From Edolisoma coerulescens (Eukaryota; Chordata; Aves; Passeriformes; Campephagidae), in assembly GCA_013397115.1 (NCBI GenBank), contig VWZW01002532.1, positions 1-64,000 of the forward strand: DNA of 64,000 nt, given 5' to 3'. Numbering within the stretch: the first letter of the stretch is position 1; every line of letters starts with the position of its first letter. Of this stretch, positions 48,535 to 62,850 are shown piece after piece. The notes beneath the pieces are model-generated. The model was not told where the DNA came from. It did not search any database and saw only the letters and a program-made list of their open reading frames with translations. The translations under genes were made by a program, and so were the position numbers.

Positions 48535-51500
48535 TGCTAAGCAAAAGTACAACTATTTTAAAGAACATCACGTAAAACGCATAGAATTATTTCTCTGTCT
48601 CAGTGATCTAATTTTTACTGTTTTAAATTTAGGTAAACAAAACATAGACTCAAAACTCTTTTGGCAAGAAAAGAGTTTGTGGTACACTAAAATTATTATT
48701 CAAAATTATTACTGTATTTTATAAACATAGAAATGGAAAGCAGTATTAATACACAAACTCAGCTTATTTATTCTTATTTTAAGTGGTTCTTTTAGGGGTT
48801 GCCATACATAAATGGCAGAAAGGGCTAAATTAATGTAAGTTCATGTGAAATGCCTTTATTTCTGAAATTAAGTAGTGCATGTCTTCTCTTTTTCTGTGAT
48901 GTTTTTTCAGTTGTATAAGTAACTAAGCTTCACTGTGAAGTCCCAAGTTTCTGTCTTCAAACAGTCCCAGTAATAACACCACAGTTCAAAAGAGATGAAA
49001 TTTTAATGTAGATTTAAAAAATTCTAAGATAGATAGAAAATCCTGTGCTTTTTCTCCGCTTTTGCTTTTTTCTTTCTGTTGTACTTATACATGTACAGTG
49101 AGAGTCCTTCTAAAGAACTGTTTCTGGATAAATGAAAGCTACACAGCAACAGAAATTGTATCTATACTGGACAAAGTGCTTACTTTATTCTCTATGCAAC
49201 TCCAGAAGTGAAAATATAGCCCTGTTTAGCTGCAGTGATCAGACAGAGCAGCTCAGCAGGGTATCCACAAAGCTACTTCAAATAGATTTTGGCAGGTCTT
49301 TTATAGTTGTTTCTCAAAGCCCTCTTGTGGTCCATTGCAAAATAATGTATGGCTAAAATACAAGGCAATTACAGTGATTCACGTTTTGGAAAACTGGGCT
49401 CACAGGAGGTAGAATTTGCTACTCAGGTATTATAAATCCCTCTGACTGCACAGATGTCAATAGTGATTTATACTCTACAAGGGTTTGATAATCTCGGCTT
49501 GTAAGAAAAGCGTTCCCTAAAGTTGTGATCTGAAGACCAATGAAGTCATTGGGAGGTTTTCCATTAATTTCAGTGTCTTTTAGATCAGTCTGTAAGCATT
49601 TAATGTTAATTTAAAAAGTAAAATACAGGTAACCCTGGAAGCAAGTGCAAACACAAATATATATTTAAAAAGACATATCCAGAACATTAAACTTCAAATA
49701 AAACTTGAAATGAGAAACAGATTTAGAATCTTTAAGAACTAGGCAATGAATTCCACAGATTATCACCGCTCTTACAGGCTGTGCTTTGCATTCCCACGAT
49801 ACCTTTCTTTAGTTTTCATCTCCACTGTGAAGTGAATGTGAAAACACACACCAGTGTAAGCACAGTATGATTTCAATGCAGAAATAAGGTTTTATAGCAA
49901 AGACTTGGAGCTGGACAATTAATGAGATGAATTTTGACTGGTGTGTCCAGCTAAATCTGTTGTGCTCTGCCCCATTTCCATTTTTTTCACAGTTTTTTTT
50001 TAGCTGACCAGTGGAGGCCCAAAGTGCCATGTTTCAAAGGAATGTTTGTGTTTGTGAGATGTTTGATTGACTTCCTGTACAGCTGTATGCATTAGCACCT
50101 ACAAAATTGAGTGACCACTGTGGAAGTTCATTGGAGGCCAGGCAGAACTACTCATTTTAGCAGAAGTGCTGTTACCTTCTGCTACAACAGGCTGCTCGTG
50201 GAACTATAGCATAAATTAAGACGTAGCTGTAGACACTGACCTCATGAATAAAAATCCATATTGTTGCGTCTTTGAGCATGCAGCCCTGATAAACATGTGA
50301 GCTCTTTTGCCATTAAAATTCAGAAATTATTTCTGCCATATTTGGAGCCTTATTTCTCTTTTTTCCTAATCTGGTTAGAGTTATTTACACTAAAATTTCT
50401 AATCAAACCATCTTGGCTATTAGCAAAGTAATTCTTTGTATTTATAATAAAAATGATCCTATGACCATTTTGAAAATTTTTATTAATATTGCAAAACATC
50501 ACAACACCGGAAAAAATGTTTTTTTTTCACACAGCCAATCACATATGAACAATGAAATAGTACTTCTATTACCCAGTTTATAAAGTCATAAAAATTATGA
50601 CTTCATTATAAAATAAACAGTTAACTGAAAATCCTTGACAATTCTTCTAGTCTTTGTCCAGCATTAGAGGAGAACCCGTATGTATAAAATTATTGTAATG
50701 AATGATTTAAGGAGGAAAAAAAAAAGAGATCTGGGTTTTAAAAAGACAATGTGATTTTGAGTTATTAGAGACCTAGGGCAAATTTTAAACATCATGAAAA
50801 AAAATTCAACTTTGTTGAGGCTAGTGATTTTTAAGGAGGTAGGAACAGTCTGTTCTCTCCTCATGTTTTTATTTTTACTATCACTAAATAATATTTTCTT
50901 GTTTAGAGAAAGACCAATGTATTGTGATTATTTTTGTTTGATTCATTTGCACTTTTAATGACTTCTGCTGTTATTTTGAAATAAAGATCTATGGACTTAG
51001 CATAGGAAATTACTACAGTTTAAGCTTCTATAAAAAATACTCTTACTGTACCAAATAACGTGTTCAGCTACACTGAAGTCAATATGGTCTTTTGGCAACA
51101 ATTACTTCTTGTTCTGTAAACAAATTCACATTTTAACGGGACCTTTACCCTCCCACTGGAGAGCAGTTCTGCTGCTGGCACCTTCACTCCTTTACATTCT
51201 TGTTTGGTAATATTCAGGAGAAGGATTCTGCTGCTGACTCAGAAAATGAAGTGGAAAGCCATTCCTGATGTAAGGGACATGAAAAATGATGGGGGAAGAC
51301 ACCATGGACATTGCTGTGGCAGGCCAGAGTAGTTTGTAATTTCCCTGAAGATACTGCTAGCTCTTCTCTTTCCACTGATGTCTTGAAGGTTGTCCATAGC
51401 CTTTTTTCCTGACTATTTCCCATGTTATTCCTGTTTTTTCTCCTTTAGCCTTAATACCCATCTGTCTTTTACTGAGAACAGAAAAAAATGCCCCCCCAGT

Positions 51501-54500
51501 AAACTTATTGAGATGTGGATCCAGAATCCAGCATGTTCCACACAAATCTTTCCATGGAAATCTCTGGCTTTGGAAGAGGTTCTTGACACAACAAGAACTA
51601 GTCTTCTAACCTTTGGCCCTTCTGCTGTAGCATGAAAATATGCCTTTTTCCTTTTCTTGAGCTCCCATGTCTCTTGCCTCTGATGATGAATCCTTCAATG
51701 GAAGAATTCCATAAAATTCAGATCTAGCACATAACTGGTGTTTTGCAGTGTCAAATTGACATACATCTCTGCATTTATTCTTAGGAAGTAGGTGGAGTGG
51801 TACTAAGCAGCAATGGACCTTTTCTGTCCTCTTCATTAAAATCATCAGCTTAGCCACAATTTTGTTACCCTTATTTTGTCAGGTTTCAGACGGCTCTGAG
51901 TTATTGGTAAGATTACATTTAGCTTTAGGCAAAATAAGTTACATTCCCAATTGACTTCTGTTTTTGAACTGTTTGTCTGGATTTAATACTCAACATTATC
52001 ATAGTAAACTACTGAAACAAAGTTAATTTCTTTTTACTTCTTTACCAGCATATAAGTGGTATTGATTTCAGCTATTAAGAGGACTGTTGTCACTGTATAT
52101 CAATGCATTGTCATAAAAATGTGATGGAGGGTTATGTTTAGATAGCATACTTATCAGAGGAAAGTCTGTCATGATCAAGTGAATGCATAGATTATATTAT
52201 CAGGGAAACATATTCTGAAATATTTGATTTTTCAGCTTGCAATTTTTGAATATGTTTTAAAATTTTCAGTGCTCTATGAAAAGGAAATCTGTGCATGGAA
52301 GTTTTGGTCAAAAAACATTCCAAAAGTTGTAAAATAAAGCTGAATAAGTAATAAATTATTCAAACCCATCTGGGGACCTGAGTTATACTGTCTGTTTCTT
52401 GGCTTTAGGCGTCTATTCTTGCTGGAGTGTGTCATAGTTTCTGTTAGAAAGTGCAAAAAACCTGACCAGATGATGTCAGCACAGACAAGGTGGCTCCTGG
52501 CAGCAGATATTAAGTAATGGCTGGCCTTAAACATGTGAAATGCATTTGGCTAGCTGGCGGCAGGCTGTACTGTGTGACCTCTCCTTCTAGGTGCTTTAGC
52601 ACCAGCCAGCAGAGTCCCTGGCACAGGGGTGTGAGCACAAGCTTGGAAACGTGTCCTTATTTCAGGCAGAGGTGCAGAGGCAGCTCCCCACCCACTGCTG
52701 GCTCCTCTTTGGTCTCCTCTGGCCGGAACCCCCCTGAAGCTTCCTGAGTTGGTGAACATTTCCCTCTGGAAAGAACAAAATGTATTAAATTAAGGGTTCC
52801 CAAAGTTTACTTCCTGGAGGGCTATGTGATAACTGGGAAGACCATAACAGAAGCCTACCACTCTCCAATACCTAAAGGCTTCCCTATTCCCCTTCTTCTC
52901 TGTTCCAGACCCCACGAGGCTGTATATGAAGCCAGATGCCTGGTCCTTTCGTTTTCCCACGTGCTGGGAAAACTGTGCTGGACTATTGCCCAGTCCTGGC
53001 AATGCCCATGGAGGAGACCTTGCTGAAGTTTCTTGAGCTTAATGTAAAAGCATAAAATGAGTTGAAACTTCTGAAGCCTCCAGGATCCATCAGGTGAGTC
53101 AGTGCCAGCCTCTGACCACTCACTTAAGTTCTGGCATGAAGATTGCATCCTTCTTTTGGGAATCTCTGCACTAGAGGGGACCTGCCTTTTACCCTCAGCT
53201 GGCACTGTCATGCTATCCCTCCGTTATGTGTTAAAACATGCATCTCTGTACCTATGCAAAAAATAAAATGAAGCAAAACCCATCTGCCAACCAACAGAAA
53301 AACCCAAGAGTGTTTTGCCAACCAGGCAGCTGGATCTGTCCTCTGAATTGTTTATAAGTCCCTTCAGATATAGTCTGAACTCCTCACTGAACACACTTGC
53401 TGCTCCTGCAAGAACTGGCTCAGCTTCCCCTGCTGCTGATGTGGAAATGTAAATCTCAATTTCCTCTTCCAAAAAGGAAAAGCAAATATTGATGCATGTT
53501 TCAGGTTTTTGCATTACCCTGTTTACCTTTTTCTAGCCTGGAACAAAGCAGCATTGATACTTTTAGATATTTGACCTCCTTCATTTGGAATTATTCAAGT
53601 CTTTCATAAGTCTGAAAAAGAACTGGTTAAAACATTTGCTTTCGCTTGCCCTTGTTCAGTAGCACCCAGTGCCCCAGCAGACTGCGTGCAGCTCTGAAGA
53701 GCCATGTGCTGGTGGTGTTGTCTGACTACCCTGCAACACCTGTCTCTCCCTCACACCAACCTGGCTGTGGTACAGAGGTGAAAGAATCCTTATGACACAG
53801 GAAGTGTTTTGCACCTTTTCCTCTTGAATGAATTTTTATTGCAGAAAGCTACAGCTCAAGTGAGCTCAGAGACTGCTAATGACTTGTACTTCCTAACACA
53901 CATCCAAACACCTCCTGCTTCCCTTCCAGCTTCATTCACTCCAGTGCCTTCTCTCTCCCCTTTCTCAGGTTAGCTCAGGCTGTGAGACAGTGTGTGATGT
54001 GCTGCCCAGGAGGGATAAGAAGGGAGAAGACGCAGAGGAAAGCAGCCAGCCAGGAGATAGGAGTCCTCTGGCAGAGCCAGTATGTGGCAGAAGTTTCTTC
54101 TAGGCCAGCCAGCAGTCAGGAGATGTAAATAGCCTGACTGGCACCAGTGGGGAAGTTCATAGTCAAAAGGTGTACACTGCCTCATCCCTCATGGGCAGCA
54201 GAGACTGCCTTATGGGCCAGACCCAGCCTACAAGCTGGCTGCAGTGTAATCCTGCCTTAAACCTAAGGTGGATAATATATTTTTCCTTCTAGAATAACAA
54301 AAAAATTGCCCTTAATTTACTGAGCTATTTTGGAATATGAGATGCAATTGCTAGTTACTTGGATTGGTGTTGCTCCCTTATTTGAATTTTCCAGAGAATG
54401 ATGTGCATGCCATCGGAAAGGCATGCAGTTCTGCTTCCCCCCTTCTCCTCGCCTCATTCACTTCCACAGCAGTTCTTGACACGTGTGGTTTGCTGTTCCT

Positions 54501-57500
54501 GCTACCTGGCCTGAAATAACAGCCTCTGCCCCACTGACTTCTTTTTCTACCACAAAGATCTTGCTTAAACTTGGGCCTGCCTTCTAGAAAACGGTAGCAT
54601 TTTCCAGCTAAAACACGTATGTTTTCTTCCTCTATGAAGAATGCCTTTACACTTCCTCAGGAGATGGGTTCCAAATAGCAGTCCTATGCCACTACCCCTA
54701 GCCCCCTTTCTGATTTAGCATTGTCAGTGGCACAGTAGTTATCCATGTGCCATTAATACCCTTCAGTGACCTTGACCGGGCACCTTATTCTAGAGCCCTC
54801 CTCTAGAATGGAGGATTTTTTCCGGTTGTTCAGGTAGTATAAAAATCTGTTTTTAAAAAACAACACAAACCTCTGGCTATAGCCCTCAGTCTTAACTCAC
54901 ACATAGGTACTATTGAGAGGGGAAGAGCATTCAAGGACTGTGGTGACTTAGAATTTGCTGGTAAGTGGTTTGCAGTGTTATTACTCCACCGGTCTTTCCC
55001 ACAGTAGTAGACAATCCCATTTAAACATGCCCCGGGCTTCTTCTTTTCATGTGAAATAAAATCCTCTCTGCTAGGTACAAGAAAACTCTGATTCTCTGCC
55101 CTGCATTTCCATTGGTTTGCACAGATTAGTAGTTTGTCTTGCTATTTCCCTTACGATCACAAGCAATCCTCTCTGTGATCAATCCAGCTCCTGTGCTGAT
55201 CCCATGTGCTTTTCTAGCCAGCTGACCAGAGCATCTTTGCTGTCTGGTCTGATAATTTTGCTGAATATTGCAGATTTGTGATTCACTATTGTATTCCAGT
55301 AACTTTTTGACCTGATTTAGCAATGAGGTAGTTTTGTTCTAGGCTAGCCTGTACTGTCACGTCCCACACAGAGATTTTTTTTGTGGCTGAATGCCTGAGA
55401 TGATTTTCTAAATCTCTGCAAGCTTTTCCAAGTTCTTATTTCTATACATGTATTTTTGTACAAGAAAATAGGGCAGAGGGAAATTCTAGCTTCTCTCCAT
55501 TCCCTGATTCTCCTGTCTAGTAGGAAGTACTTAATGATCATTCTTTCTAAGGTTTCTTTCCAGGGATTCTTTCTGATGTCTCTTCCTAAGTCAAGAAATT
55601 TCCCTGGATATTCTGACCATAGAAGGAAAACAAATGCCTCCTGGCAAAAGCCACAGACTTTTGGGGCTACCTATGGATGCACACATGAAATCAGGAAGCA
55701 TGGTCATTATGCTATAGGATTTAAGAAACACCAAACTCAGTATTTTGGTAGAATACAGGAGAAAGAGTTAGAGGAACCAGTTTGAAACTTCTCCATGAGA
55801 GTCAGCCTTGGAGTACAAAAAGAACTCCTTGAATTGCTTGGGGAGTTGATAAAATAATAGTAATGGATGCATTTGGACAGAAAGACAGTTGTTAACATGT
55901 TCCTATTTTCTGGCAACAGGAGTGTGGGAGCTGAAGTCAATCTAATTTCACTCTGTGTTCAGGAAAAGAACACAAAAGAATCTGATTTTTTATTGTTAAG
56001 CTGGCAGTACAGAGACTCCCAGTTTCTGAGCTCTGGAAAGCCAGACATTCTTCTGAACTGAAGAATATTAAAACAAGACAGCTTGAACTCTGCTCTAGGC
56101 CCAGGAGTGTAAATCTGGAATAAGTTCACTGGTTTTGATGAGGATACTTTGGATTTACACCAGCAACTGAGAATAGAACTTGGCTCTGTGAATTATTCTT
56201 CTGGTGGTAGTGAAAAATATGATCCTAATAAAAGACGTGCAAGCGATCACAGGAGTATTCTCATACTGGTTCTACGCTTAAGTTTTAGGTGCAGGATTTA
56301 AGATTGTGGAACAAAATCCAGCTATACAAGAGTACCTCTAAGCAATCTGTCAAAGAGGATCTATAGGAAGAGGGGCAATCTAATTCTTGCGTGGCTCCTA
56401 TAGCTGTATGGGCCTGTCTTGCCCTATAAGAGGAGATTCAAAAAATATTGTTGTGGGGTTTTTTTAAAATTTATTTTAGTTTATGGGTATAACACACAAA
56501 AATAAGTTTATGCAGTAATTGTTTGGAAAAAGGCTCTGTGTGTTGCAAGAAGTGAAGAAGCCTGAATACTTTGTGTTGTAACACCTTTATGGAAATGTCA
56601 GCTATGGAACAGACCATTATAGACACTGGCATTATCAGCTTCTGGACTGCAGCATTATTCCTTGTAGCCTGGAATTGTTTTATTATGGGTAACTGGTTTA
56701 CAGGTGAAAATATTACAAAACCAGTAAAGCTGCCTCATGTGCTGTTTTGACAGTATCTTCTCCTCTTTGAGAACATGTATGAAAAGTGTTATAGACATAA
56801 AGCTAGAACCAGATCAAGTCTTCAAAGAATGTTTTTTCTCTTTTTGATAATATTTCAAATCCTGCTGTGACTTTCCAGTTATTTAGGTGCTATATTGCAA
56901 AAACTTCCTGAGCCACCCTTCTTGGCATGATAAATCCACAGATACTGTGCTTTAAAATGATACACAGACGGGAAAGTTTCTAACAGGCATCAAAGCCATT
57001 AGATTTGTATTGCTTTTTCTATTGTTTAGTAATATTTGAGAGGGATTGGATGCATCTGTGACCTGGCTAATTGCAACGAAAATTACAGAGTATTAAAAAC
57101 AAATGGGAAGATGGAAAAGAAAGTTGTGGTAGGATTTTGAAAGGAGTTTTGGATCTAATGGACATTCATTGTCACTTGAGTGCCTAACTGCCTCAGGCTG
57201 CATTGGAAGTCCCATCATGAGAGCTGGAAAAAACAAAACTCCAGCTAACCCATGCCTCTAAACTTAAAAACCCAAGAAGCTATAGTCGCAGACTAAATAG
57301 AGTATGATTTGAGGCCATGCTACGCTTCTGCCACTGGCTTTAATTGGACAAGCATGTTCATGTGCTTTGATTTTTCCTAGCGACAGAAAAGAATCAATAA
57401 GCTGCATATTTTGCTCGTTATTCATTTTGATAATCCCTCTCCTTAGCTGGAAACTGCTGCCAGTGTACTTAAAACGTAATGTCTTAATCACACAATCCCT

Positions 57501-59612
57501 TAAACTCAATGAGGTGATATTTAAAGTTTACAGGGATGGTACAAGAAAATCCAGACACTTTTGGTGCTAAACGTTCTTGAAACACAGTATCTCTGGATTT
57601 TCTCCAATTTCTGCACATTGAAAAGTTGAAACCAAATGGGATTCCAGTCCAGTAATGCACTTACTCTTTACATGATAGCTGAGGGACATGAAAGGCTTTA
57701 TGAAATCAGTCAAACCACTTTTGAAGTTAAAATAACTAAATAATGCTTTCAGATACATTCTAACCTAGTTTACTCCATGACAACAAATAGATCTTCTTTT
57801 TTTTTTACTGTTTGGTACTTCTTTTAGCCTTCTTTTTCCAATATTCTCTCAGAAGAAAAAGGGATAAAGGAATAGACTGAGTTCACTAGTGTGGGCTTCT
57901 TTTGAGACAGAGAACCATGCCTTGATGCTGTAAAAGAAGTGACTAGGCACGTCTCACTGGGCATGATGAACAGGGCTCTTACTGATGTCATTAAAGATGA
58001 TATATTTAGTTATGTCTCTTTTCTGATGAAGAGTATGTTCTGTCACACAGATGGCACATCTGTTTTGTGTGACATTTCTTGAGAGTTATTTACATGAAAG
58101 TTCATTACTGTACTGGATTCTGTTTATGCTTTGGGGGCTTTCCCAAATGGGATTGCTGGTCATACTTAATGCCTACAGAACCACCAGCGCTGTGCAGTTA
58201 CTGTAAAATACCTACAACTTCTTGGGTAATGGAAGCGTGACATGGGTGAAACCATAAACACAAATGAGTTCAACATGCCTGTCTGGGTTTTTTTTTTGGT
58301 CTTTCTCTTGCTCTGTTCATAGAAAAGATCCACAGAGTAGATCCAAGTACTCCCTGCACTTTTTTTGTTCTCAATGGCTTTGGGAACATGAAGCACTTTT
58401 ATCAGTAGTAGCTGTATTCTGCTCTATGTTTTTTTATGGTAAGGCAGAAAAAGGAGTTGACAAAGGTCTTTCCTTATCTTTCTGTAATAATGACACAAGA
58501 CTGAAAGGTTTTATCACTTCTATGCTGACTGATACCTGTACACATTTAAGAAATCTGAGATCCTTCAGTGGTGAGAGAGTCTCAAGTCTACAAGAGAAAA
58601 CTGTGCTTCAGTTTTTTTCCATAACCCTTAACCCAAATGTGGATCTATGTTCTCAGGCCATAGCTCAGGTAAGTCTGTTATTTGCCTGCTTATTTGATAT
58701 ATGTTTATTCAATGTTTTTTTCTATCAGAACAGATATTAAACACCACATTCGGTAGCAGTGGGTGGGGGAATCAGTAGCACTGCTTGCAATACAAGTTGC
58801 AGTATGTCTCTATTCAGTTAAAGTCTAGTGGAAACAGAATATATTCACTAGTAAATATCATCATGATTGATAACTGATGATTTGCCATTTAGACAAAGGA
58901 ACCCATCACTGGAAAAAATGGACATATATTGTACTGGCACTTCAAATACTAGTCCTTAGCCTATAAGTATTGAGGAGCCTTTTCCAAAATGCTTCATCCA
59001 TTAGAGCTTTGTCTCATTGGCCTGACAGTTTGCATTAAAATAGGATACCAGCTCTTACTCCATGTTCTGAAAGCAAAAAAATAGGATACATTAAGGGTAG
59101 GGTAAACACCTTCTTTCCATGTCAGAGGTTCCACTGGTACAAAATGTTACTGGAAAGCTGATAGCAAGGAGAGTAACAATAATCATACCAAATACTTCTG
59201 TTTAGAAAAATACATCCAAGAAGAGAAAACTAAGTTTGGGTATGGTGAATCTGCTTCCTTAGAAGACAGTCTAGCTGGCTACTTTTAATTTTAAAAACTT
59301 TGTAACAACCTTAGTGCAAAGCATTTTTGAAATTCAGTAACAAAACGAGTAATATTAAAGAGACTGGACAGAAGAAGTAATTTAGCATACCTAATTAGTT
59401 TTACTGTTGGTTTCCCAAGATAATGGTCTAGAGAGACAGATAAAAGCCCTGAAACTATGGCATTATATAAATGGTCAGGCAATTAATGAACCTTAAAATG
59501 TAGATCTATTGCTATAGAAAAAGTTATGTCACTTCTGAGTTGGTATTTATGGCATCTCAAGCACCAGCTCAGCAGGAGTATTTTTAATGTCTCATCACTG
59601 AAAAATATTCTT

Positions 59613-59630
59613 AATTTGAAATTTCAAATT
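59613..59630. repeat. 18-bp perfect palindrome
   Basis: AATTTGAAATTTCAAATT equals its reverse complement. It is very AT-rich, so chance formation is likely. Confidence 0.88.
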
Positions 59631-62600
59631 TGTTATCTTTCACACTGCATAGCTGACATATGTCAGGGTTTTGAAATCCACGGTTTGACATGAGATGTTT
59701 TGAATGTCTTGGGAGTATGGAAAAAGCTGTGTAATTTAACCTCTGCCTTCTCTCAGATAAGTCTTTCAGGCACAGTTCTGGTATTGCGTCAGCAAAGCCT
59801 AGGCTTGGCTGTCGTGACTAGGCTAGTAGGAGGGTTTTCTTCCTTCTTCTTTTCTTCTTTACTGGTGCATGTGTAGCCTCATTGATTAATCCATGTCTTC
59901 TGTCCCCCAAACAATCAAGGCAAAACAAAGAAAAGAAACAAAACTTGGGACACATGTAACTAAGAAGGCTGGTTGGACTTTTAACCTCATTTATTTGTAT
60001 TCATTTGGTAAATCCTTCCCAGCAGGAATTGTCTCCTTCCCAAGTTAGTACAAGATGCAACCCTGGAGGGGGCCTTTGGGAATGACTGCCATCAATCCTA
60101 AAATAACAAGTGCTGAGTTTGATCCAGAATGGTGTGTTTTCAGAGCATACACACTGAATTGTCTGCATTTCCAAACTTACTGTGGTTAACAGACTGAAAG
60201 GGAAAATATTTCCATCTCTTCATCACACAACTAAACAAAAATTTCTAAATGGCTTTAAGTAGAACTAGTAGGCAAATTTCACGTCTCTCAAGATATGATA
60301 CAACAAAGCTGAACTGTGCTACAGCTTTGAATCTTCAGCTGCAATTCTATATAAATTTGAGAAGCCCGCAGTTGCTTGATGGTCTGAACTGATTTCTGAC
60401 ATCTAACTTATTCTTGAAGATGAAGATGTAGGGTAGATCAGTATAGAAATACCATAAAAAATGTTGTATCCTAAATTGAATACACTAATATGTAAAAGTT
60501 ACTTTATACCATAGACCAAAAGCTATTGCACAACTTATATAATTTTTCTGAATCTTTTCTGCGACTTTCATTTCTTCTGCTAATTCTTCCCTTCCAAAAT
60601 TTCTGAAAGCCTCATTGATTTTGTTTCTATTGTACCCACTTGTGACAAGTCAGGCCACTTTCAGACAGTGATAACTACTAAGCAAAGCTACCCAATGTGT
60701 CACTCAGGACTTATTGCAGTAAACACAGCAGTGGTGTGAGATCTAGTCCTGTCCCTGCCAGGAAGCAGCTGAAGTCACCACCACAACTTGCTAATAGCCA
60801 CTGTGGGGCTTGCAAGGGTGGCTGCATGGGACAAACTATTACAAGGTCATGAGATCTCCTGCTGAATGACAAAGATGTCATGCCTCAGTCTATGATGCCA
60901 CATGGAACCTTCTGGTCTGTGTTCTCCAACTCTGCCTCCTGCTGTGCCTGGTTTTTCCAGTTTGATCCCTTGCCTATTACACTCCCAGTTTCAGTTGTCA
61001 TGCTGTTGATTTGGCTGCAGTGAGCAGGGTTTATGACTGTGTTATACGAGCCCTGAGAGATAGCTTTGTTGGTGTGAATAATTCTCTCTCTAAGTCCCCT
61101 AATTGCTCCTAATATTTGTTTTCTTTTCATAACATCTCTAAGCCAGATTTTCCATGAGGAGGTTACCAATAATACTGAATGCTCCCCTGCTGTGTCAACT
61201 TTTCACTCATTCTTGGTAAACAGCTCTTGTCTGGGACAAGTGTGACCTGAAAGATGACATGTGGTGCACTGATGCTCATCTGGATTTTAGGAAAATGCAT
61301 GACAAGTTGAAGTCAGTCCTATATCTGTGGCTGCCGGTGGTATCAGGTTCCTCTCACACACAGTCTCCTCTGTGTGAGCCAAACTGCCTCAGGGCAGAGG
61401 CCAGATTACAGCAGTGCTGTTTAATTTCCTATCCAGCATTTAGCTCCCCACATTTTCCTTGTGGATTGCTTCAAACTGCCAGTCCAACCACTGATTTAAT
61501 ATGCAGCCATCTGGCTGGAGTACACTCAGAGCCTGGTCAATATTTGGAAAGAAGAACACACAATGCCTGATTTCAGATGAAATAATGGAATATCCATAAA
61601 TACAACATGATTTTTGAAGAGGCTGAGCAACTAGTCATTTGTCAGATTGGTTACCAATGATCTTAGTCTTTCCATCAAAAAAAAATTACAGGGCTTCTAC
61701 AAAAGCGAATCAGAAAACAAGATAGTGGAAAACTGTCTCGAGCACTTTGCCGATAGTGCAAAACCTGAGCTTTGCCTCTCACAAGTCGGTTTCTCAACAG
61801 AAGAAATAAAAGCTGGAGATAAAGGACGTGAATATGGACTGGTTGCAGGATAGCATGTATGTATTTCCACAAAGATGTCTCTCGAACTACTAAGTGAGGT
61901 TTAGGTCTTCATTCTCCCTCTGCATTTCAGTCTGACCTTTCATACCCCAGTGACTTGAGCAGTTTGGGCAAGGGCAGCATTATGCCAGGAGAAAAAACAG
62001 AAGTAGGAAAAAACCACCAACATGCCAAGGAAAGAATGATCACTCACTTCTGCTGCCTGATTTTTACTTGTTTATTTATGAATTTACATAAGTACACTTT
62101 CATTTCTACTTTGGAGTTTGAGTTTGGTTCATTTGCTTCTGTGGGAGAGTTTTCAAAAATGCCCATCTTGGCTTTCACTTAGCAGAACTGAGTCTTGTGA
62201 GTGTGAAACTTTCAGGGTTTCTTTCCCATTCAGTCAAACAGGAAGTTATCCAGGAAGCTGTAACCAAATCAGATAATATTATGAAAATATGACAGAATAT
62301 GAATAAACTCTGAAGAATGGTGAAATGACATCTCATGACCCTAGGTTAGCAACAGAAGAAACTTCCATTTAATTCAATTGGAAAAAAAAAGTTTGATCTC
62401 CATCCATTAATAAAAACCCTAACTAAAATATTCCTGGTTGTGCATGTTTGACATGTAGTGATCCTCATGTATGGAAAAATAATAACTGAGAACTGAAAGT
62501 AACCTGAACAATGTGCAGTAAGGTCCTGTGTAATCTGCCAATGAACAGCTATAGCTGTCGTGAATGTTCATCTCACCTGTTGTCCCACAGACTTTTATGA

Positions 62601-62799
62601 ATGTGCTTCTGTGCTACACCTGAGTCTGGGCCTGCCATATGTAGTAAACCACACCAACTGAACAATGAATGTGAATGGATTTGTAGAAGGAAATCAGGAA
62701 TACTGAAGCCCTGCTGCTGACTCTATGCACACTTCAGAGACTTTAGTTTGGAGTAATTCTAATTTGTTTTCTTGGGCTCTTTGATCATAGTGATTAGAA

Positions 62800-62850
62800 C
62801 ATAGAATCAGTCATAGAACACTTTGGATTTGAAAATATCTAGTCCAAACC
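62800..62850 (-). mobile_element. Short CR1 3' tip
   Basis: The plus strand reads ATAGAATCAGTCATAGAACA, then a diverged version of the block that precedes CR1 3' UTR (GAAAATATCTAGTCCAAACC). This is the reverse complement of a CR1 tip of roughly 50 bp. Only the terminal part is recognisable and the right edge is uncertain. Confidence 0.65.

Larger units (their letters stand above)
47765..62799. other. Longest repeat-free, gene-free stretch
   Basis: About 15 kb with no recognised transposon or gene. It includes a T/G tract at 48512-48534, an 18-bp palindrome at 59613-59630, and candidate conserved blocks at 50180-50300 and 57285-57490. A GC-richer interval at 52540-52750 and others at 53640-54250 were read in all frames without result. 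The frames at 58264-58740 (158 codons) and 60885-61169 (94 codons, minus) are the most protein-like but match no family I know. Confidence 0.6.

Noticed and set aside
57341..57360. Possible p53-type response element in GGACAAGCATGTTCATGTGC
   Set aside because: The first half-site has a mismatch in its pyrimidine triplet and the second fails at several positions, so it does not meet the consensus.
58264..58740. 158-codon plus-strand open frame
   Set aside because: It is rich in Phe, Ser, Cys and Leu, starts in a T run and has no recognisable family. It probably reflects pyrimidine-rich sequence.
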